This document shows positions 23,493-38,000 of a stretch of DNA of 64,000 nucleotides, in pieces. The notes under the pieces were generated by a model. The model did not search any database and had not been told where the DNA came from. It saw only the letters and a list, made by a program, of their open reading frames with translations. The DNA is taken from assembly GCF_051401765.1 (NCBI RefSeq), contig NW_027480544.1, positions 186,001 through 250,000 on the forward strand, in the 5' to 3' direction. Every line of letters starts with the position of its first letter. Within the stretch, counting starts at the first letter, position 1. A program made the translations under genes and the position numbers. This DNA is from Calliopsis andreniformis (lineage: Eukaryota > Arthropoda > Insecta > Hymenoptera > Andrenidae).

Positions 23493-26400
23493 GAGGATTG
23501 AGGATTGAGGATTGATGATTGAGGATTGAGGATTGAGGATTTAAGATTGAGGTTTGGGTATTGAGGATTGAACATTGAGGACTGTGGATTGAGTATTGAG
23601 GATCGAGAATTGAGGACTGAGGATTGAGGATTGAAGATTGAGGATTGGGTGTTGAGGATTGATGGTTGTGGATTGAGGACGAGGACTGAGGGTTGAGTAT
23701 TGATGTTTGAGGTCTGAGGATTGAGGATTGAGGATTGAGAATTGAGAATTGAGGACTGAGGATTGAGGATTGAAGATTGAGGATTGGGTGTTGAGGATTG
23801 AGGAATGTGGAGTGAGGATTGAGGATTGAGGATTGAGGATTGAAGATTGAGTATTGACGATTGAAGATTGAGGATTGAGGATTGAGGATTGAGGATTGAG
23901 GGTTGAGGATTGAAGATTGAGGATTGGGTATTGCGGATTGAACATTGAGGATTGAAGATTGAGGATTGGGTGTTGAGGGTTGAAGAATGAGGATTGAGGA
24001 TTGAGGATTGAGGATTGAGGATTGAAGATTCAGTATTGAGGATTGAAGATTGTGGATTAAGGATTGAGGATTGAGGATTGAAGATTGGGTATTGAGGATT
24101 GAAGATTGAGGATTGAGGACTGAGTATTGAGGATTGAGGATTGAGTATTGAGGATTGAGGGTGGAAGACTGAGGATTGGGTAACGAGGATTGAACGTTGA
24201 GGATTGAGGGTTGAGGATTGAGGATTGAGGATTGAAGATTGAAGATTGAATATTAATGATTGAAGATTGAGGATTGAGGATTGAGTGTTGTGGATTGAGG
24301 ACGAGGACTGAGGGTTGAGTATTGGTGTTTGAAGTCTGAGGATTGAGGATTGAGGATTGAGGATTGAAGATTGAGGATTCGGTATTGAGGATTGAAGAAT
24401 GAGGATTGAGGAGTGAGGACTGAGGATTGAGGATTGCAGTTTGAGTATTGAGGATTGAAGATTCAGGATTGAGGATTGAGTATTGAGGATTGAGGATTGA
24501 GGATCGATTATTGAAGATTGAGTATTGAGGATTGAAGATTGAGGATTGAGGATTGAGGATTGAGGATTGAGGATGAGGGCTGAGGGTTGAGGATTGAGGT
24601 TTGAGGTTTGAGGACTGAGGACTGAGGATTGAGGATTGAGAATTGAGGATTGAGGATTGAGTATTGTAGATTGAGGATCGGGTATTGAGGATTGAAGAAT
24701 GTGGATTGAGGATTGAGGATTGAGGATTGAGGATTGAAGATTGAGGATTGAGGATTGAGGATTGAGGATTGAATATTGAGTATTGAGGATTGAAGATTGA
24801 GGACTGATGATTGAGGGATGAGGATTGAGGACGAGGACTGACGGTTGAGGATTGAGGTTTGAGGATTGAGGATTGAGGATTGAGGACTGAGGATTGAGGA
24901 TTGAGGATTGAGCATTGTGGATTGAAGATTGAGGACTCGGGATTGAGGATTGGTGATACAGGATTAAGGATTGAACATTGGGGATTCAGGATCTAGGATT
25001 GGAGATTAATTATTGAGGATTGAAGATTGAGGATAAAGGATTGAGGATTGAGGTTCGAGGACTGAGGAATGACGATTCAGTATTGAAGATTGAGGATTGA
25101 TCACAGAGGATTGAGGATTGAGGATTGAGGTTTGAGTACTGAGGATTGAGGATTGAAGATTGAGTATTGAGGATTGAAGGTTGAGGATTGAGGATTGAGG
25201 ATTGATGATTGAGGATGAGGGCTGAGGTTTGAGGATTGAGGATTGAGGATTGAAGATTGAGGATTGTGGATTGAGGACTGAGGATTGACGATTGAGTATT
25301 GAGCATTGAAGATTGAGGATTGAGGGTTCAGGATTGAGAATTGAGGACTGAGGATTGAGGATTGAAGATTGAGGATTGGGTGTTGAGGATTGAAGAATGT
25401 GGAGTGAGGATTGAGGATTGAGGATTGAGGATTGAAGATTGAGTATTGAGGATTGAAGATAGAGGATTGACGATTGAGGATTGAGGATTGAGGGTTGAGG
25501 ATTGAAGATTGAGGATTGGGTATTGCGGATTGAACATTGAGGATTGAAGATTGAGGATTGGTTGTTGAGGGTTGAAGAATGAGGATTGAGGATTGAGGAT
25601 TGAGGATTGAGGATTGAAGATTCAGTATTGAGGATTGAAGGTTGTGGATTAAGGATTGAGGATTGAGGATTGAAGATTGAGTATTGAGGACTCAAGATTG
25701 AGGATTGAGGACTGAGTATTGAGGATTGAGGATTGAGTATTGAGGATTGAGGGTGGAAGACTGAGGATTGGGTAATGATGATTGAATGTTGAGGATTGAG
25801 GGTTGAGGATTGAGGATTGAGGATTGAAGATTGAAGATTGAATATTAATGATTGAAGATTGAGGATTGAGGATTGAGGGTTGTGGATTGAGGACGAGGAC
25901 TGAGGGTTGAGTATTGGTGATTGAAGTCTGAGGATTGAGGATTGAGGATAGAGGATTGAGGATTGAGGATTGAGGATTCGGTACTGAGGATTGAAGAATG
26001 AGGATTGAGGAGTGAGGACTGAGGATTGAGGATTGCAGTTTGAGTATTGAGGATTGAAGATTGAGGATTGAGGATTGAGGATTGAGGATTGAGGATTGAG
26101 GATTGATTATTGAAGATTGAGTATTGAGGATTGAAGATTGAGGATTGAGGATTGAGGATTGAGGATTGAGGATGAGGGCTGAGGGTTGAGGATTGAGGTT
26201 TGAGGTTTGAGGACTGAGGACTGAGGATTGAGGTTTGAGAATTGAGGATTGAGGATTGAGTATTGTAGATTGAGGATCGGGTATTGAGCATTGAAGAATG
26301 TGGATTGAGGATTGAGGATTGAGGATTGAGGATTGAGGATTGAAGATTGAAGATTGAATATTAATGATTGAAGACTGAGGATTGAGGATTGAGGGTTGTG

Positions 26401-27583
26401 GATTGAGGACGAGGACTGAGGGTTGAGTATTGGTGATTGAAGTCTGAGGATTGAGGATTGAGGATTGAGGATTGAAGATTGAGGATTCGGTATTGAGGAT
26501 TGAAGAATGAGGATTGAGGAGTGAGGACTGAGGATTGAGGACTGCAGTTTGAGTATTGAGGATTGAAGATTGAGGATTGAGGATTGAGGATTGAGGATTG
26601 AGGATTGAGGATTGAGGATTGATTATTGAAGATTGAGTATTGAGGATTGAAGATTGAGGATTGAGGATTGAGGATTGAGGATTGAGGATGAGGGCTGAGG
26701 GTTGAGGATTGAGGTTTGAGGTTTGAGGACTGAGGACTGAGGATTGAGGATTGAGAATTGAGGATTGAGGATTGAGTATTGTAGATTGAGGATCGGGTAT
26801 TGAGGATTGAAGAATGTGGATTGAGGATTGAGGATTGAGGATTGAGGATTGATAATTGAGGATTGAGGATTGAGGATTGAGGATTGAATATTGAGTATTG
26901 AGGATTGAAGATTGAGGATTGAGGATTGAGGGTTGAGGATTGAGGACGAGGACTGACGGTTGAGGATTGAGGTTTGAGGACTGAGGATTGAGGATTGAGG
27001 ACTGAGGAATGAGGATTGAGGATTGAGCATTGTGGATTGAAGATTGAGGACTCGGGATTGAGGATTGGTGATACAGGATTAAGGATTGAAGATTGGGGAT
27101 TGAGGATCTAGGATTGGAGATTAATTATTGAGGATTGAATATTGAGGATTAAGGATTGATGATTGAGGATTGAGGATTGCGGATTGAGGATTGAAGATAG
27201 AGTATTGATGATTGAAGATTGAGGATTGAGGATTGTGCATTGAGGATTGCAGACTGTGGACTGAGGATTGAGGATTGAAGATTGAGTATTGAGGGTTGAA
27301 GATTGAGGATTGAGGATTGTGGATTTAGGATTGAGGATGACGGCTGAGGTTTGAGGATTGAGGTTTGAGGTCCGAGGACTGAGAATTGAGGGTCGAGAAT
27401 TGAGGATTGAGGATTGAGGATTGAAGATTGAGGATTGGGTATTGAGGATTGAAGAATGAGGATTGAGGATTGAGGATTGGGGATTGAGGATTGAGGATTG
27501 AGGATTGAAGATTGAGTATTCAGGATTGGAGATTGGCGATTGAGGGTTGAGGATTGAGGATAGAGGATTGAAGATTGAGGATT
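23493..27583 (+). repeat. Module-free stretch of A2
   Basis: Counterpart of 7953-12043 at offset 15540, with the same nested 1592- and 516-bp direct repeats and no module core. A few substitutions distinguish it, for example CAGGATC near 24987 and GAGGTTC near 25051. No gene is seen. Confidence 0.82.
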
Positions 27584-30500
27584 GGGGACTGAGTGTTGAG
27601 GGTTGAGTGATGAGAATTGATGACTGTGGATAGAGACTTGAAGATTTCAGGTTGAGTATTGAGTACTGAAACCTGTGAATTGAGGATATTCTATTGAGGA
27701 TTGAGGACTGACAACTGATTGTTGAGGACTGAGGTCTGAAGACTGAGGATTCAGGTTTGAGGATTCAGGATTGAGGTTTGAGGACTGAGGATTGAGGATT
27801 GAGGATTGAGGATTGAGGATTGAGGATTGAGGATTGAAGATTGAGGTTTGGGTATTGAGGATTGAACATTGAGGACTGTGGATTGAGTATTGAGGATGGA
27901 GAATTGAGGACTGAGGATTGAGGATTGAAGATTGAGAATTGGGTGTTGAGGATTGAGGGTTGTGGATTGAGGACGAGGACTGAGGGTTGAGTATTGATGT
28001 TTGAGGTCTGAGGATTGAGGATTGAGGATTGAGGATTGAGAATTGAGGACTGAGGATTGAGGATTGAAGATTGAGGATTGGGTGTTGAGGATTGAAGAAT
28101 GTGGAGTGAGGATTGAGGATTGAGGATTGAGGATTGAAGATTGAGTATTGAGGATTGAAGATTGAGGATTGAGGATTGAGGATAGAGGATTGAGGGTTGA
28201 GGATTGAAGATTGAGGATTGGGTATTGCGGATTGAACATTGAGGATTGAAGATTGAGGATTGGGTGTTGATGGTTGAAGAATGAGGATTGAGGATTGAGG
28301 ATTGAGGATTGAGGATTGAAGATTCAGAATTGAGGATTGAAGATTGTGGATTAAGGATTGAGGATTGTGGATTGAGGATTGAGGAATGAGCATTGAAGAT
28401 TGAGTATTGAGGATTGAACGTTGAGGATTGTGGATTGAGGATTGAGGATTCAGGATTGAATATTGAGTACTGGGGACTGAGTGTTGAGGGTTGAGTGATG
28501 AGAATTGATGTTTGTGGATAGAGATTTGAAGATTGCAGATTGAGTATTGAGTAATGAAAACTGTGAATTGATAATATTCTATTGAGGATTGAGGATTGAC
28601 AACTGATTGTAGAGGACCGAGGGCTGAAGATTGAGGATTCAGAATTGAGGATTCAGGATTGAGGTTTGAGTACTGAGGATTGAAGATTGAGGATTGAGGA
28701 CTGAGTATTGAGGATTGAGGATTGAGTATTGAGCATTGACGATTGAGAATTGAGGATTGTGGATTGAGTATTGAGGATTGAGGATTGAGGATTGAAGATT
28801 GAATATTGATGATTGAAGATTGAGGATCGAGGATTGAGGGTTGTGGATTGAGGACGAGGACTGAGGGTTGAGTATTGATGTTTGAGGTCTGAGGATTGAG
28901 GATTGAGGATTGAGAATTGAGGACTGAGGATTGAGGATTGAAGATTGAGGATTGGGTGTTGAGGATTGAAGAATGTGGATTGAGGATTGATTATTGAGGA
29001 TTGAGGATTGAAGATTGACTATTGAGGATTGAAGATTGAAGACTGAGGATTGAAGGTTGAGGATTGGGTGTTGAGGATAGAAGAATGAGGATTGAGGATT
29101 GAGGATTGAGGATTGAGGATTGAGGATTGAAGATTCAGTATTGAGGATTGGAGATTGAGGATTGACGATTGACGATTGAGGATTGAAGATTGAGTATTGA
29201 GGATTGAAGATTGAGGATTGAGGACTGAGTATTGAGGATGGAGGGTTGAGGATTGAGGATTACGGATTGAAGACTGAGGATTGGGTATTGATGGTTGAAC
29301 ATTGAGGATTGACGATTGAAGATTGAGTATTGAGGATTGAAGATTGACGGTTGAGGATTGAGAATTGAGGATTGAGGATTGAGGAATGATCATTGAAGAT
29401 TGAGTATTGAGGATTGAAGGTTGAGGATTGTGGATTGAGGATTGAGGATTGAGGATTGAATATTGACGATTGGGGACTGAGTGTTGAGTGTTGAGTGATG
29501 AGAATTGATGTTTGTGGACAGAGATTTGAAGATTGCAGATTGAGTATTGAGAAATGAAAACTCTGAATTGATGATATTCTATTGAGGACTGAGGATTGAC
29601 AACTGATTGTAGATGACTGAGGGCTGAAGATTGAGGATTCAGTATCGGGGATTCAGGATTGAGGTTTGAGGACTCAGGATTGAGGATTGAGGATTGAGGA
29701 TTGAGAATTGAGGATTGAGGATTGAAAATTGAGCATTGAAGGTTGAGGATTGAAGAATGAGGATTGAGGATTGAGGATTGAGGATTGAGGATTGAGGATT
29801 GAGGATTGAGGATGAGGGCTGAGGTTTGAGGATTGAGGTTTGAGGTCTGAGGACTGAGAATTGAGGGTCGAGAATTGAGGATTGAGGATTGAGGATTGAA
29901 GATTGAGGATTGGGTATTAAGGATTGAAGAATGAGGATTGAGGATTGAGGATTGGGGATTGAGGATTGAGGATTGAGGATTGAGTATTCAGGCTTGGAGG
30001 TTGGCGATTGAGGGTTGAGGATTGAGGATAGAGGATTGAAGATTGAGTATTGGGGACTGAGTGTTGAGGGTTGAGTGATGAGAATTGATGATTGTGGATA
30101 GAGATTTGAAGATTTCTGGTTGAGTATTGAGTATTGGAACCTGTGAATTCAGGATATTCTATTGAGGATTGAGGACTGACAACTGATTGTTGAGGACTGA
30201 GGTCTGAAGACAGAGGATTCAGGTTTGAGGATTCAGGATTGAGGTTAGAGGACTGAGGATTGAGGATTGAGGATTGAGGATTGAGGATTGAGGATTGAAG
30301 ATTGAGGTTTGGGTATTGAGGATTGAACATTGAGGATTGAGGACGGAGTATTGAGGATTGAGGATTGAGTATTGAGTATTGAGAATGGGAGACTGAGGAT
30401 TGGGTATTGATGATTGAACGTTAAGGATTGAGGGGTGAGGATTGAGGATTGAGGATTGAAGATTGAAGATTGAATATTAATGATTGAAGATTGAGGATTG

Positions 30501-33390
30501 AGGATTGAGCGTTGTGGATTGAGGACGAGGACTGAGGGTTGAGTATTGGTGTTTGAAGTCTGAGGATTGAGGATTGAGGATTAAGAAATGAGGATTGAGG
30601 ATTGAGGATTGAAGATTGAGGATTCGGTATTGAGGATTGAAGAATGAGGATTGAGGAGTGAGGACTGAGGATTGAGGATTGAGGATAGAGGATTGAGGTT
30701 TGAGGATTGAGGATTGAAGATTGAGTATTGAGGATTGAAGATTGAGGATTGAGGATTGAGTATTGAGGATTGAGGATTGAAGATTGAGGATTGGGGATTG
30801 AGGATTGACGATTGAGTATTGAGCACTGAGGATTGAGAATTGAGGATTGAGGATTGAAGATTGAGTATTGAGGATTGAAGATTGAGGATTGAGGATTGAG
30901 GATTGAAGATTGAGGACTGAGTGTTGAGGGATGCGTGATGAGAATTGATGTTTGTGGATTGAGATTTGAAGATTGAAGAATGGGGATTGAGTATTGAAAA
31001 CTGTGAATTGAGGATATTCTATTGAGGATTGAGGATTGACAATTGATTGCTGAGGACTTATGGCTGAAGATTGAGGATTCAGGATTGAGGATTCGGGGTG
31101 GAGGTTTGAGGTCTGAGGATTGACGGTTGAGGATTAAGGATTGAGGATTGAGGATTGACGCTTGAGGATTGAGGATTGATGATGGAAGATTGAAGAGAGA
31201 GGACTGAGTGTTGAGGATTGAGTGTTGAGAATTGATGTTTGAGGATTGAGATTTGATTATTGAATATTTTGGATTGAGTATTGAACCATGAGAATTCAGG
31301 ATATTCTATTGAGTATTGAGAATTGAGGATTGACGGTTGAGTGTTGAGGATTGATGGTTGAGGGTTGTGCGTTGAATATTGAGGATTGAGGATTGAGGAT
31401 TGAGGATTGGGGATTGAGGATTGAAGGTTGAGTATTGATGATTGAAGTTTGAGGATTGAGGATTGATTGTTGAGGTTTGAGGACGAGGACTGACGGTTGA
31501 AGATTGAGGTTTGAGGATTGAGGATTGATGACTGAGGACTGAGGATTGAGGATAGAGCATTGAACATTGAGGATTGAAGATTGAGGACTGAGGATTGAGG
31601 ATTGAAGATTGAGTATTGAGGATTGAAGATTGAGGATTGAGGATTGAGGATTGAGGATTCAGGATGAGGGCTGAGGGTTGAGGATTGAGGTTTGAGGACT
31701 GAGGACTGAGGATTGAGGATTGAGAATTGAGGATTGAGGATTGAGGATTGCAGATTGAGGATTGAGGATTGAGGATTGAAGGTTCAGTAATGAGGATTGA
31801 AGATAGAGAATTGAGGATTGAGGATTGAACATTGAGGACTGAGTGTTGCGGGTTGAGTGATGAGAATTGATGTTTGTGGATAATGGTTTGAGGATTGCAG
31901 ATCGAGTATTGAGTGTTGAAAGCTGTGAATTGAGGATATTCTACTGAGGATTGAGGATTGACTACTGATTGCTGAGGACTGAGGGCTGAAGATTGAGGAC
32001 TCAGGATTGAGGATTCAGAATTGAGGTTTGTGGACTGAGGATTGAGGATTGAAGATTGTGGATTGAGGATTGAGGATTGAGGATTGAGGATTGAGGTTTG
32101 AGGATTGAAGATTGAGGATTGGGTATTGAGGTTTGAGCATTGGGGGTTGAGGTTTGAGGACGAGGACTGACGGTTGAGGATTGAGAATTGAGGATTGACG
32201 CTTGAGGATTGAGGATTGAGGATGGAGGATTGAAGAGAGAGGACTGAGTGTTGAGGATTGCGTGTTGAGAATTGATGTTTGAGGACTGAGATTTGATTAT
32301 TGAATATTGTGGATTGAGTATTGAACCAGGAGAATTCAGGATATTCTTTTGGGTATTGAGAACTGAGGATTGATGGTTGAGTATTGAGGATTGATGGTTG
32401 AGGGTTGTGCGTTGAATATTGAGGATTGAGGATTGAGAATTGAGGATTGAGGTTTGAGGACTGAAGGTTGAATATTGATGATTGAAGATTGAGGATTCAG
32501 TATTGATGGTTGTGGATTGAGGACGAGGTCTGAGGGTTGAGTATGGCTGTTTGAGGTCTGAGGATTGAGGATTGACGATTGAGAATTGAGGATTGAGGAT
32601 TGAGGATTGAAGATTGAGGATTGGGTATTGAGGAATGAAGAATGAGGATTGAGGATTGAGTATTGAGGATCGAGGAATGAAGACTGAGTATTGAGGATTG
32701 AAGATTGAGGATTGAGTATCGAGGATTGAGGATTGCGGACTGAGGATTGAGGATTGCAGATTGAGCATTGAGGATTGAAGATTGAGGATTGAGGATTGAG
32801 GATTGAGGTTTGAGGATTGAAGATTGAGGATTGGGGATTGAGGATTGACGATTGAGCATTGAGTATTGAGGATTGAGAATTGAGGATTGATTATTGAAGA
32901 TTGAGTATTGAGGATTGAAGATTGAGTATTGAGGATTGAGGATTGAGGATTGAGGATTGAGGATGAGGGCTGAGGTTTGAGGGTAGTGGTTTGAGGACTG
33001 AGGACTGATGATTGAGGGTTGAGAACTGAGGACTGAGGATTGAGAATTGAAGATTGAGGATTGAGGATTGAGGATGAGGGCTGAGGGTTGAGGATTGAGG
33101 TTTGTGGACTGAGGAATGTGGATTGAGGATTGAGAGTTGAGGATTGAGGATTGAGGATTGAAGACTGAGGATTGGGTGTTGAGGATTGAAGAATGAGGAT
33201 TGAGGAATGAGGATTGAGGATTGAGGATTTAGGATTCAAAATTGAGTATTGAGGATTGAAGCCTGGCGATTGAGGATTGAGGATTGAGGATTGGCGATTG
33301 AGGATGGAGGATTGGAGATTGAGTATTGAGGATTGAAGATTGAGGATCGAGGATTGAGGATTGAGGATTGAGTATTGAAGATTGAGGATT

Positions 33391-33593
33391 GGGGACTGAG
33401 TGTTGAGTGTTGAATGATGAGAATTGATGTCTGTGAATAAAGATTTGAAAATTGCAGATTGAGTATTGAGTATTGAAAACAGTGAATTGATGATATTCTA
33501 TTGAGGATTGATAATTGACAACTGATTGTTGAGGACTGAGGTCTGATGATTGAGGATTCAGGATTGAGGATACAGGTTTGAGGTTCAAGGACT
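33391..33593 (+). repeat. Class h module (B-specific), representative copy
   Basis: 203 bp. Marked by GTGAATA-AAGATTT-GAAAATT at the left, GATAATA (or GATGATA) at the core, GATAATT (or GATAAAT)-GACAACT after it and GATACAG-GTTTGAG at the right end. The other cores are at 33997, 34738, 36284, 50349, 50811, 51552, 55961, 56423 and 57969. It is found only in B units, so its expansion defines the B middle. Confidence 0.86.
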
Positions 33594-33794
33594 GAGGATT
33601 GAGGTTTGAGGATTGAGGTTTGAGGATTGAGGATTGAGGATTGAGGATTGGAGATTGAGGATTCGGTATTGAGGATTGAAGAATGAGGATTGAGGAGTGA
33701 GGACTGAGGATTGAGGATTGAGGATTGAGGATTGAGGTTTGAGGATTGAGGATTGAAGATTGAGTATTGAGGATTGAAGATTGAGGATTGAGGA

Positions 33795-35059
33795 TTGACG
33801 GTTGAGGATGGAGGATTGAAGATTGAGTATTGAGGATTGAAGATTGAGGATCGAGGATTGAGGATTGAGGATTGAGTATTGAAGATTGAGGGTTGGGGAC
33901 TGAGTGTTGAGTGTTGAATGATGAGAATTGATGTTTGTGAATAAAGATTTGAAAATTGCAGATTGAGTATTGAGTATTGAAAACTGTGAATTGATAATAT
34001 TCTATTGAGGATTGATAAATGACAACTGATTGTTGAGGACTGAGGTCTGAAGATTGAGGATTCAGGATTGAGGATACAGGTTTGAGGTTCGAGGACTGAG
34101 GATTGAGGGTTGAGGATTGAGGTTTGAGGATTGAGGATTGAGGATTGGGGATTGAAGATTGAGGATTGTGTATTGCGGATTGAACATTGAGGATTGAGGA
34201 TTGAGGATTGAGGATTCAGGACTGAGGATTGAGGATTCATGATTGAGGATTGAGGATTGAGAATTGAGGATTGAGGATTGAGGATTGAAGATTGAGGCCT
34301 GGGCATTGAGGATTGAGGATGAGGGCTGAGGGTTGAGGATTGAGGTTTGTGGACTGAGGAATGAGGATTGAGGATTGAGAGTTGAGGATTGAGGATTGAG
34401 GATTGAAGATTGAGGATTGGGTGTTGAGGATTGAAGAATGAGGATTGAGGAATCAGGATTGAGGATTGAGGATTTAGGATTCAAAAATGAGCATTGAGGA
34501 TTGAAGCCTGGCGATTGAGGATTGAGGATTGAGGATTGACGGTTGAGGATGGAGGATTGAAGATTGAGTATTGAGGATTGAAGATTGAGGATCGAGGATT
34601 GAGGATTGAGGATTGAGTATTGAAGATTGAGGGTTGGGGACTGAGTGTTGAGTGTTGAATGATGAGAATTGATGTTTGTGAATAAAGATTTGAAAATTGC
34701 AGATTGAGTATTGAGTATTGAAAACTGTGAATTGATAATATTCTATTGAGGATTGATAATTGACAACTGATTGTTGAGGACTGAGGTCTGAAGATTGAGG
34801 ATTCAGGATTGAGGATACAGGTTTGAGGTTCGAGGACTGAGGATTGAGGGTTGAGGATTGAGGTTTGAGGATTGAGGATTGAGGATTGGGGATTGAAGAT
34901 TGAGGATTGTGTATTGCGGATTGAACATTGAGGATTGAGGATTGAGGATTGAGGATTCAGGACTGAGGATTGAGGATTGATGATTGAGGATTGAGGATTG
35001 AGAATTGAGGATTGAGGATTGAGGATTGAAGATTGAGGCCTGGGCATTGAGGATTGAAG
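33795..35059 (+). repeat. 741-bp-offset tandem duplication in B1
   Basis: About 520 bp starting near 33795 recurs 741 bp later: the core at 33997 recurs at 34738, and the GCCTGGGCAT site ending at 34306 recurs at 35047. The left part of the second copy (34315-34835) is instead closest to 33070-33590 at offset 1245, so the second copy looks like a splice of two neighbours. B2 keeps both copies; B3 has one. Confidence 0.8.
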
Positions 35060-38000
35060 AATGAGGATTGAGGATTGAGGATTGAAGATTGAGGATTGCA
35101 GATTGAGTATTGAGGATTGAAGATTGAGGGTTGAGGATTGAGGATTGAGGATTGAGCATTGAGGATTGAGGATTGAGGATTGAGGATTGTAGATTGAGTA
35201 TTGAGGAATGTAGATTGAGGATTGAGGATTGAGGATTGAGGATTGAGGATTGAAGATTGAGGATTGGGGATTGAGGATTGATGATTGAGGATTGAGTATT
35301 GAGTACTGAGAATTGAGGATTGAGGATTGAAGATTGAGGATTGAGGATTGAAGATTGAGTATTGATGATTGAAGAATGAGGATTGAGGATTGAGTGTTGA
35401 GGATTGAGGACGAGGGCTGACGATTGAGGATTGAGGTTTGAGGATTGAGGATTGTGGATTGAGGACTGAGGATTGAGGATTGACGATTTAGTATTGAGGA
35501 TTGATGACTGTGTATTGAGGATTGAAAGTTGCGGAATGAGGATTGAGGATTGAGGATTGAAGATTGAGGATTGGGGACTGAGTGTTGAGGGTTGAGTGAT
35601 GAGAATTGATGATTGTGGATAGAGATTTGAAGATTTCAGGTTGAGTATTGAGTATTGAAACCTGTGAATTGAGGATATTCTATTGAGGATTGAGGATTGA
35701 CAACTGATTGTTGAGGACTGAGGTCTGAAGACTGAGGATTCAGGTTTGAGGATTGAGGATTGAGGATTGAGGATTGAGGGTTGAGGATTGAAGATTGAGG
35801 ATTGGGTATTGCGGATTGAACATTGAGGGTTGAAGATTGAGGGTTGGGTGTTGAGGATTGAAGTATGAGGATTGAGGATTGAGGATTGAGGAATAAGGAT
35901 TGAAGATTCAGTATTGAGGATTGAAGATTGAGGATTACGGATTGAGGATTGAGGATTGAAGATTGAGTATTGATAATTGAAGATTGAGGATTGAGGACGG
36001 AGTATTGAGGATTGAGGATTGAGTATTGAGTATTGAGGATGGAAGACTGAGGATTGGGTATTGAGGATTGAACGTTGAGGATTGAGGGTTGAGGATTGAG
36101 GTTTGAGGATTGAAGATTGAAGATTGAATATTAATGGTTGAAGATTGAGGATTGAGGATTGAGTATTGAAGATTGAGGGTTGGGGACTGAGTGTTGAGTG
36201 TTGAATGATGAGAATTGATGTTTGTGAATAAAGATTTGAAAATTGCAGATTGAGTATTGAGTATTGAAAACTGTGAATTGATAATGTTCTATTGAGGATT
36301 GATATTTGACAACTGATTGTTGAGGACTGAGGTCTGAAGATTGAGGATTCAGGATTGAGGATACAGGTTTGAGGTTCGAGGACTGAGGATTGAGGGTTGT
36401 GGATTGAGGACGAGGACTGAGGGTTGAGTATTGGTGTTTGAAGTCTGAGGATTGAGGATTGAGGATTAAGAAATGAGGATTGAGGATTGAGGATTGAAGA
36501 TTGAGGATTCGGTATTGAGGATTGAAGAATGAGGATTGAGGAGTGAGGACTGAGGATTGAGGATTGAGGATTGAGGATTGAGGTTTGAGGATTGAGGATT
36601 GAAGATTGAGTATTGAGGATTGAAGATTGAGGATTGAGGATTGAGGATTGAGGATTGAGGATTGAAGATTGAGGATTGGGGATTGAGGATTGACGATTGA
36701 GTATTGAGCACTGAGGATTGAGAATTGAGGATTGAGGATTGAAGATTGAGTATTGAGGATTGAAGATTGAGGATTGAGAATTGAGGATTGAAGATTGAGG
36801 ACTGAGTGTTGAGGGTTGCGTGATGAGAATTGATGTTTGTGGATTGAGATTTGAAGATTGAAGAATGGGGATTGAGTACTGAAAACTGTGAATTGAGGAT
36901 ATTCTATTGAGGATTGAGGATTGACAATTGATTGCTGAGGACTTATGGCTGAAGATTGAGGATTCAGGATTGAGGATTCGGGGTGGAGGTTTGAGGTCTG
37001 AGGATTGATGGTTGAGGATTAAGGATTGAGGATTGAGGATTGACGCTTGAGGATTGAGGATTGATGATGGAGGATTGAAGAGAGAGGACTGAGTGTTGAG
37101 GATTGAGTGTTGAGAATTGATGTTTGAGGATTGAGATTTGATTATTGAATATTTTGGATTGAGTATTGAACCATGAGAATTCAGGATATTCTATTGAGTA
37201 TTGAGAATTCAGGATTGACGGTTGAGTATTGAGGATTGATGGTTGAGGGTTGTGCGTTGAATATTGAGGATTGAGGATTGAGGATTGAGGATTGGGGATT
37301 GAGGATTGAAGGTTGAGTATTGATGATTGAAGATTGAGGATTGAGGATTGAGGGTTGAGGTTTGAGGACGAGGACTGACGGTTGAAGATTGAGGTTTGAG
37401 GATTGAGGATTGAGGATTGAGGATTGACGATTCAGGATGAGGGCTGATGGTTGAGGATTGAGGTTTGAGGACTGAGGACTGAGGATTGAGGATTGAAAAT
37501 TGAGGATTGAGGATTGAGGATTGAAGATTGAGGATTGAGGATTAAGGATTGAAGGTTCAGTAATGAGGATTGAAGATAGAGAATTGAGGATTGAGGATTG
37601 AACATTGAGGACTGAGTGTTGCGGGTTGAGTGATGAGAATTGATGTTTGTGGATAGTGGTTTGAAGATTGCAGATCGAGTATTGAGTGTTGAAAGCTGTG
37701 AATTGAGGATATTCTACTGAGGATTGAGGATTGACTACTGATTGCTGAGGACTGAGGGCTGAAGATTGAGGACTCAGGATTGAGGATTCAGAATTGAGGT
37801 TTGTGGACTGAGGATTGAGGATTGAAGATTGTGGATTGAGGATTGAGGATTGAGGATTGAGGATTGAGGTTTGAGGATTGAAGATTGAGGATTGGGTATT
37901 GAGGTTTGAGCATTGGGGGTTGAGGTTTGAGGACGAGGACTGACGGTTGAGGATTGAGAATTGAGGTTTGACGCTTGAGGATTGAGGATTGAGGATGGAG

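Larger units (their letters stand above)
15708..31247 (+). repeat. Higher-order unit A2 (15,540 bp)
   Basis: Second, nearly identical copy of A1. Module cores are at 15761, 16396, 16808, 17772, 18569, 19484, 20128, 20827, 21785, 22833, 23392, 27686, 28574, 29574, 30154 and 31014. The 167-bp length difference from A1 is one block near 20453, where the copy passes directly from the sequence equivalent to 4753 to that equivalent to 4921. The last few hundred bases differ from A1's tail at several sites (GAGGGAT at about 30926, GTATT instead of GTACT near 30990). They match the tails of C1 and B2 instead. Confidence 0.92.
32930..36390 (+). repeat. B-specific middle of B1
   Basis: This is where B departs from A. 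It contains four class-h modules (cores 33493, 33997, 34738 and 36284) and one class-g module (35675), with distinctive units GAAGCCT-GGCGATT and GAGGCCT-GGGCATT. The parts near 35700-36160 resemble A around 14620-14940. It recurs in B2 (about 49786-52856) and in B3 (about 55398-58075). No gene is seen. Confidence 0.82.
31248..37132 (+). repeat. Higher-order unit B1 (5,885 bp)
   Basis: A short unit type. Its first ~1.7 kb is homologous to the start of A but carries a private set of substitutions, and it departs from A near 32930. Its last ~740 bp (from about 36390) is homologous to A's end (14965-15707). The middle is specific to B units and contains the class-h modules. Cores are at 31301, 31936, 32341, 33493, 33997, 34738, 35675, 36284 (TGTTCT variant) and 36899. 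It recurs as B2 at +16856 and as B3. Confidence 0.9.

Noticed and set aside
1..31247. A1/A2 duplication as a pure assembly error
   Set aside because: The copies differ by several substitutions and a 167-bp block, and A-derived C1 and C2 follow with their own differences. An error cannot be excluded without reads, but exact duplication by the assembler is not what is seen.
33200..35060. Transposon or insertion sequence forming the B-specific middle
   Set aside because: It is made of the same heptamers in the same register, with no terminal inverted repeats, target duplication or transposase frame.
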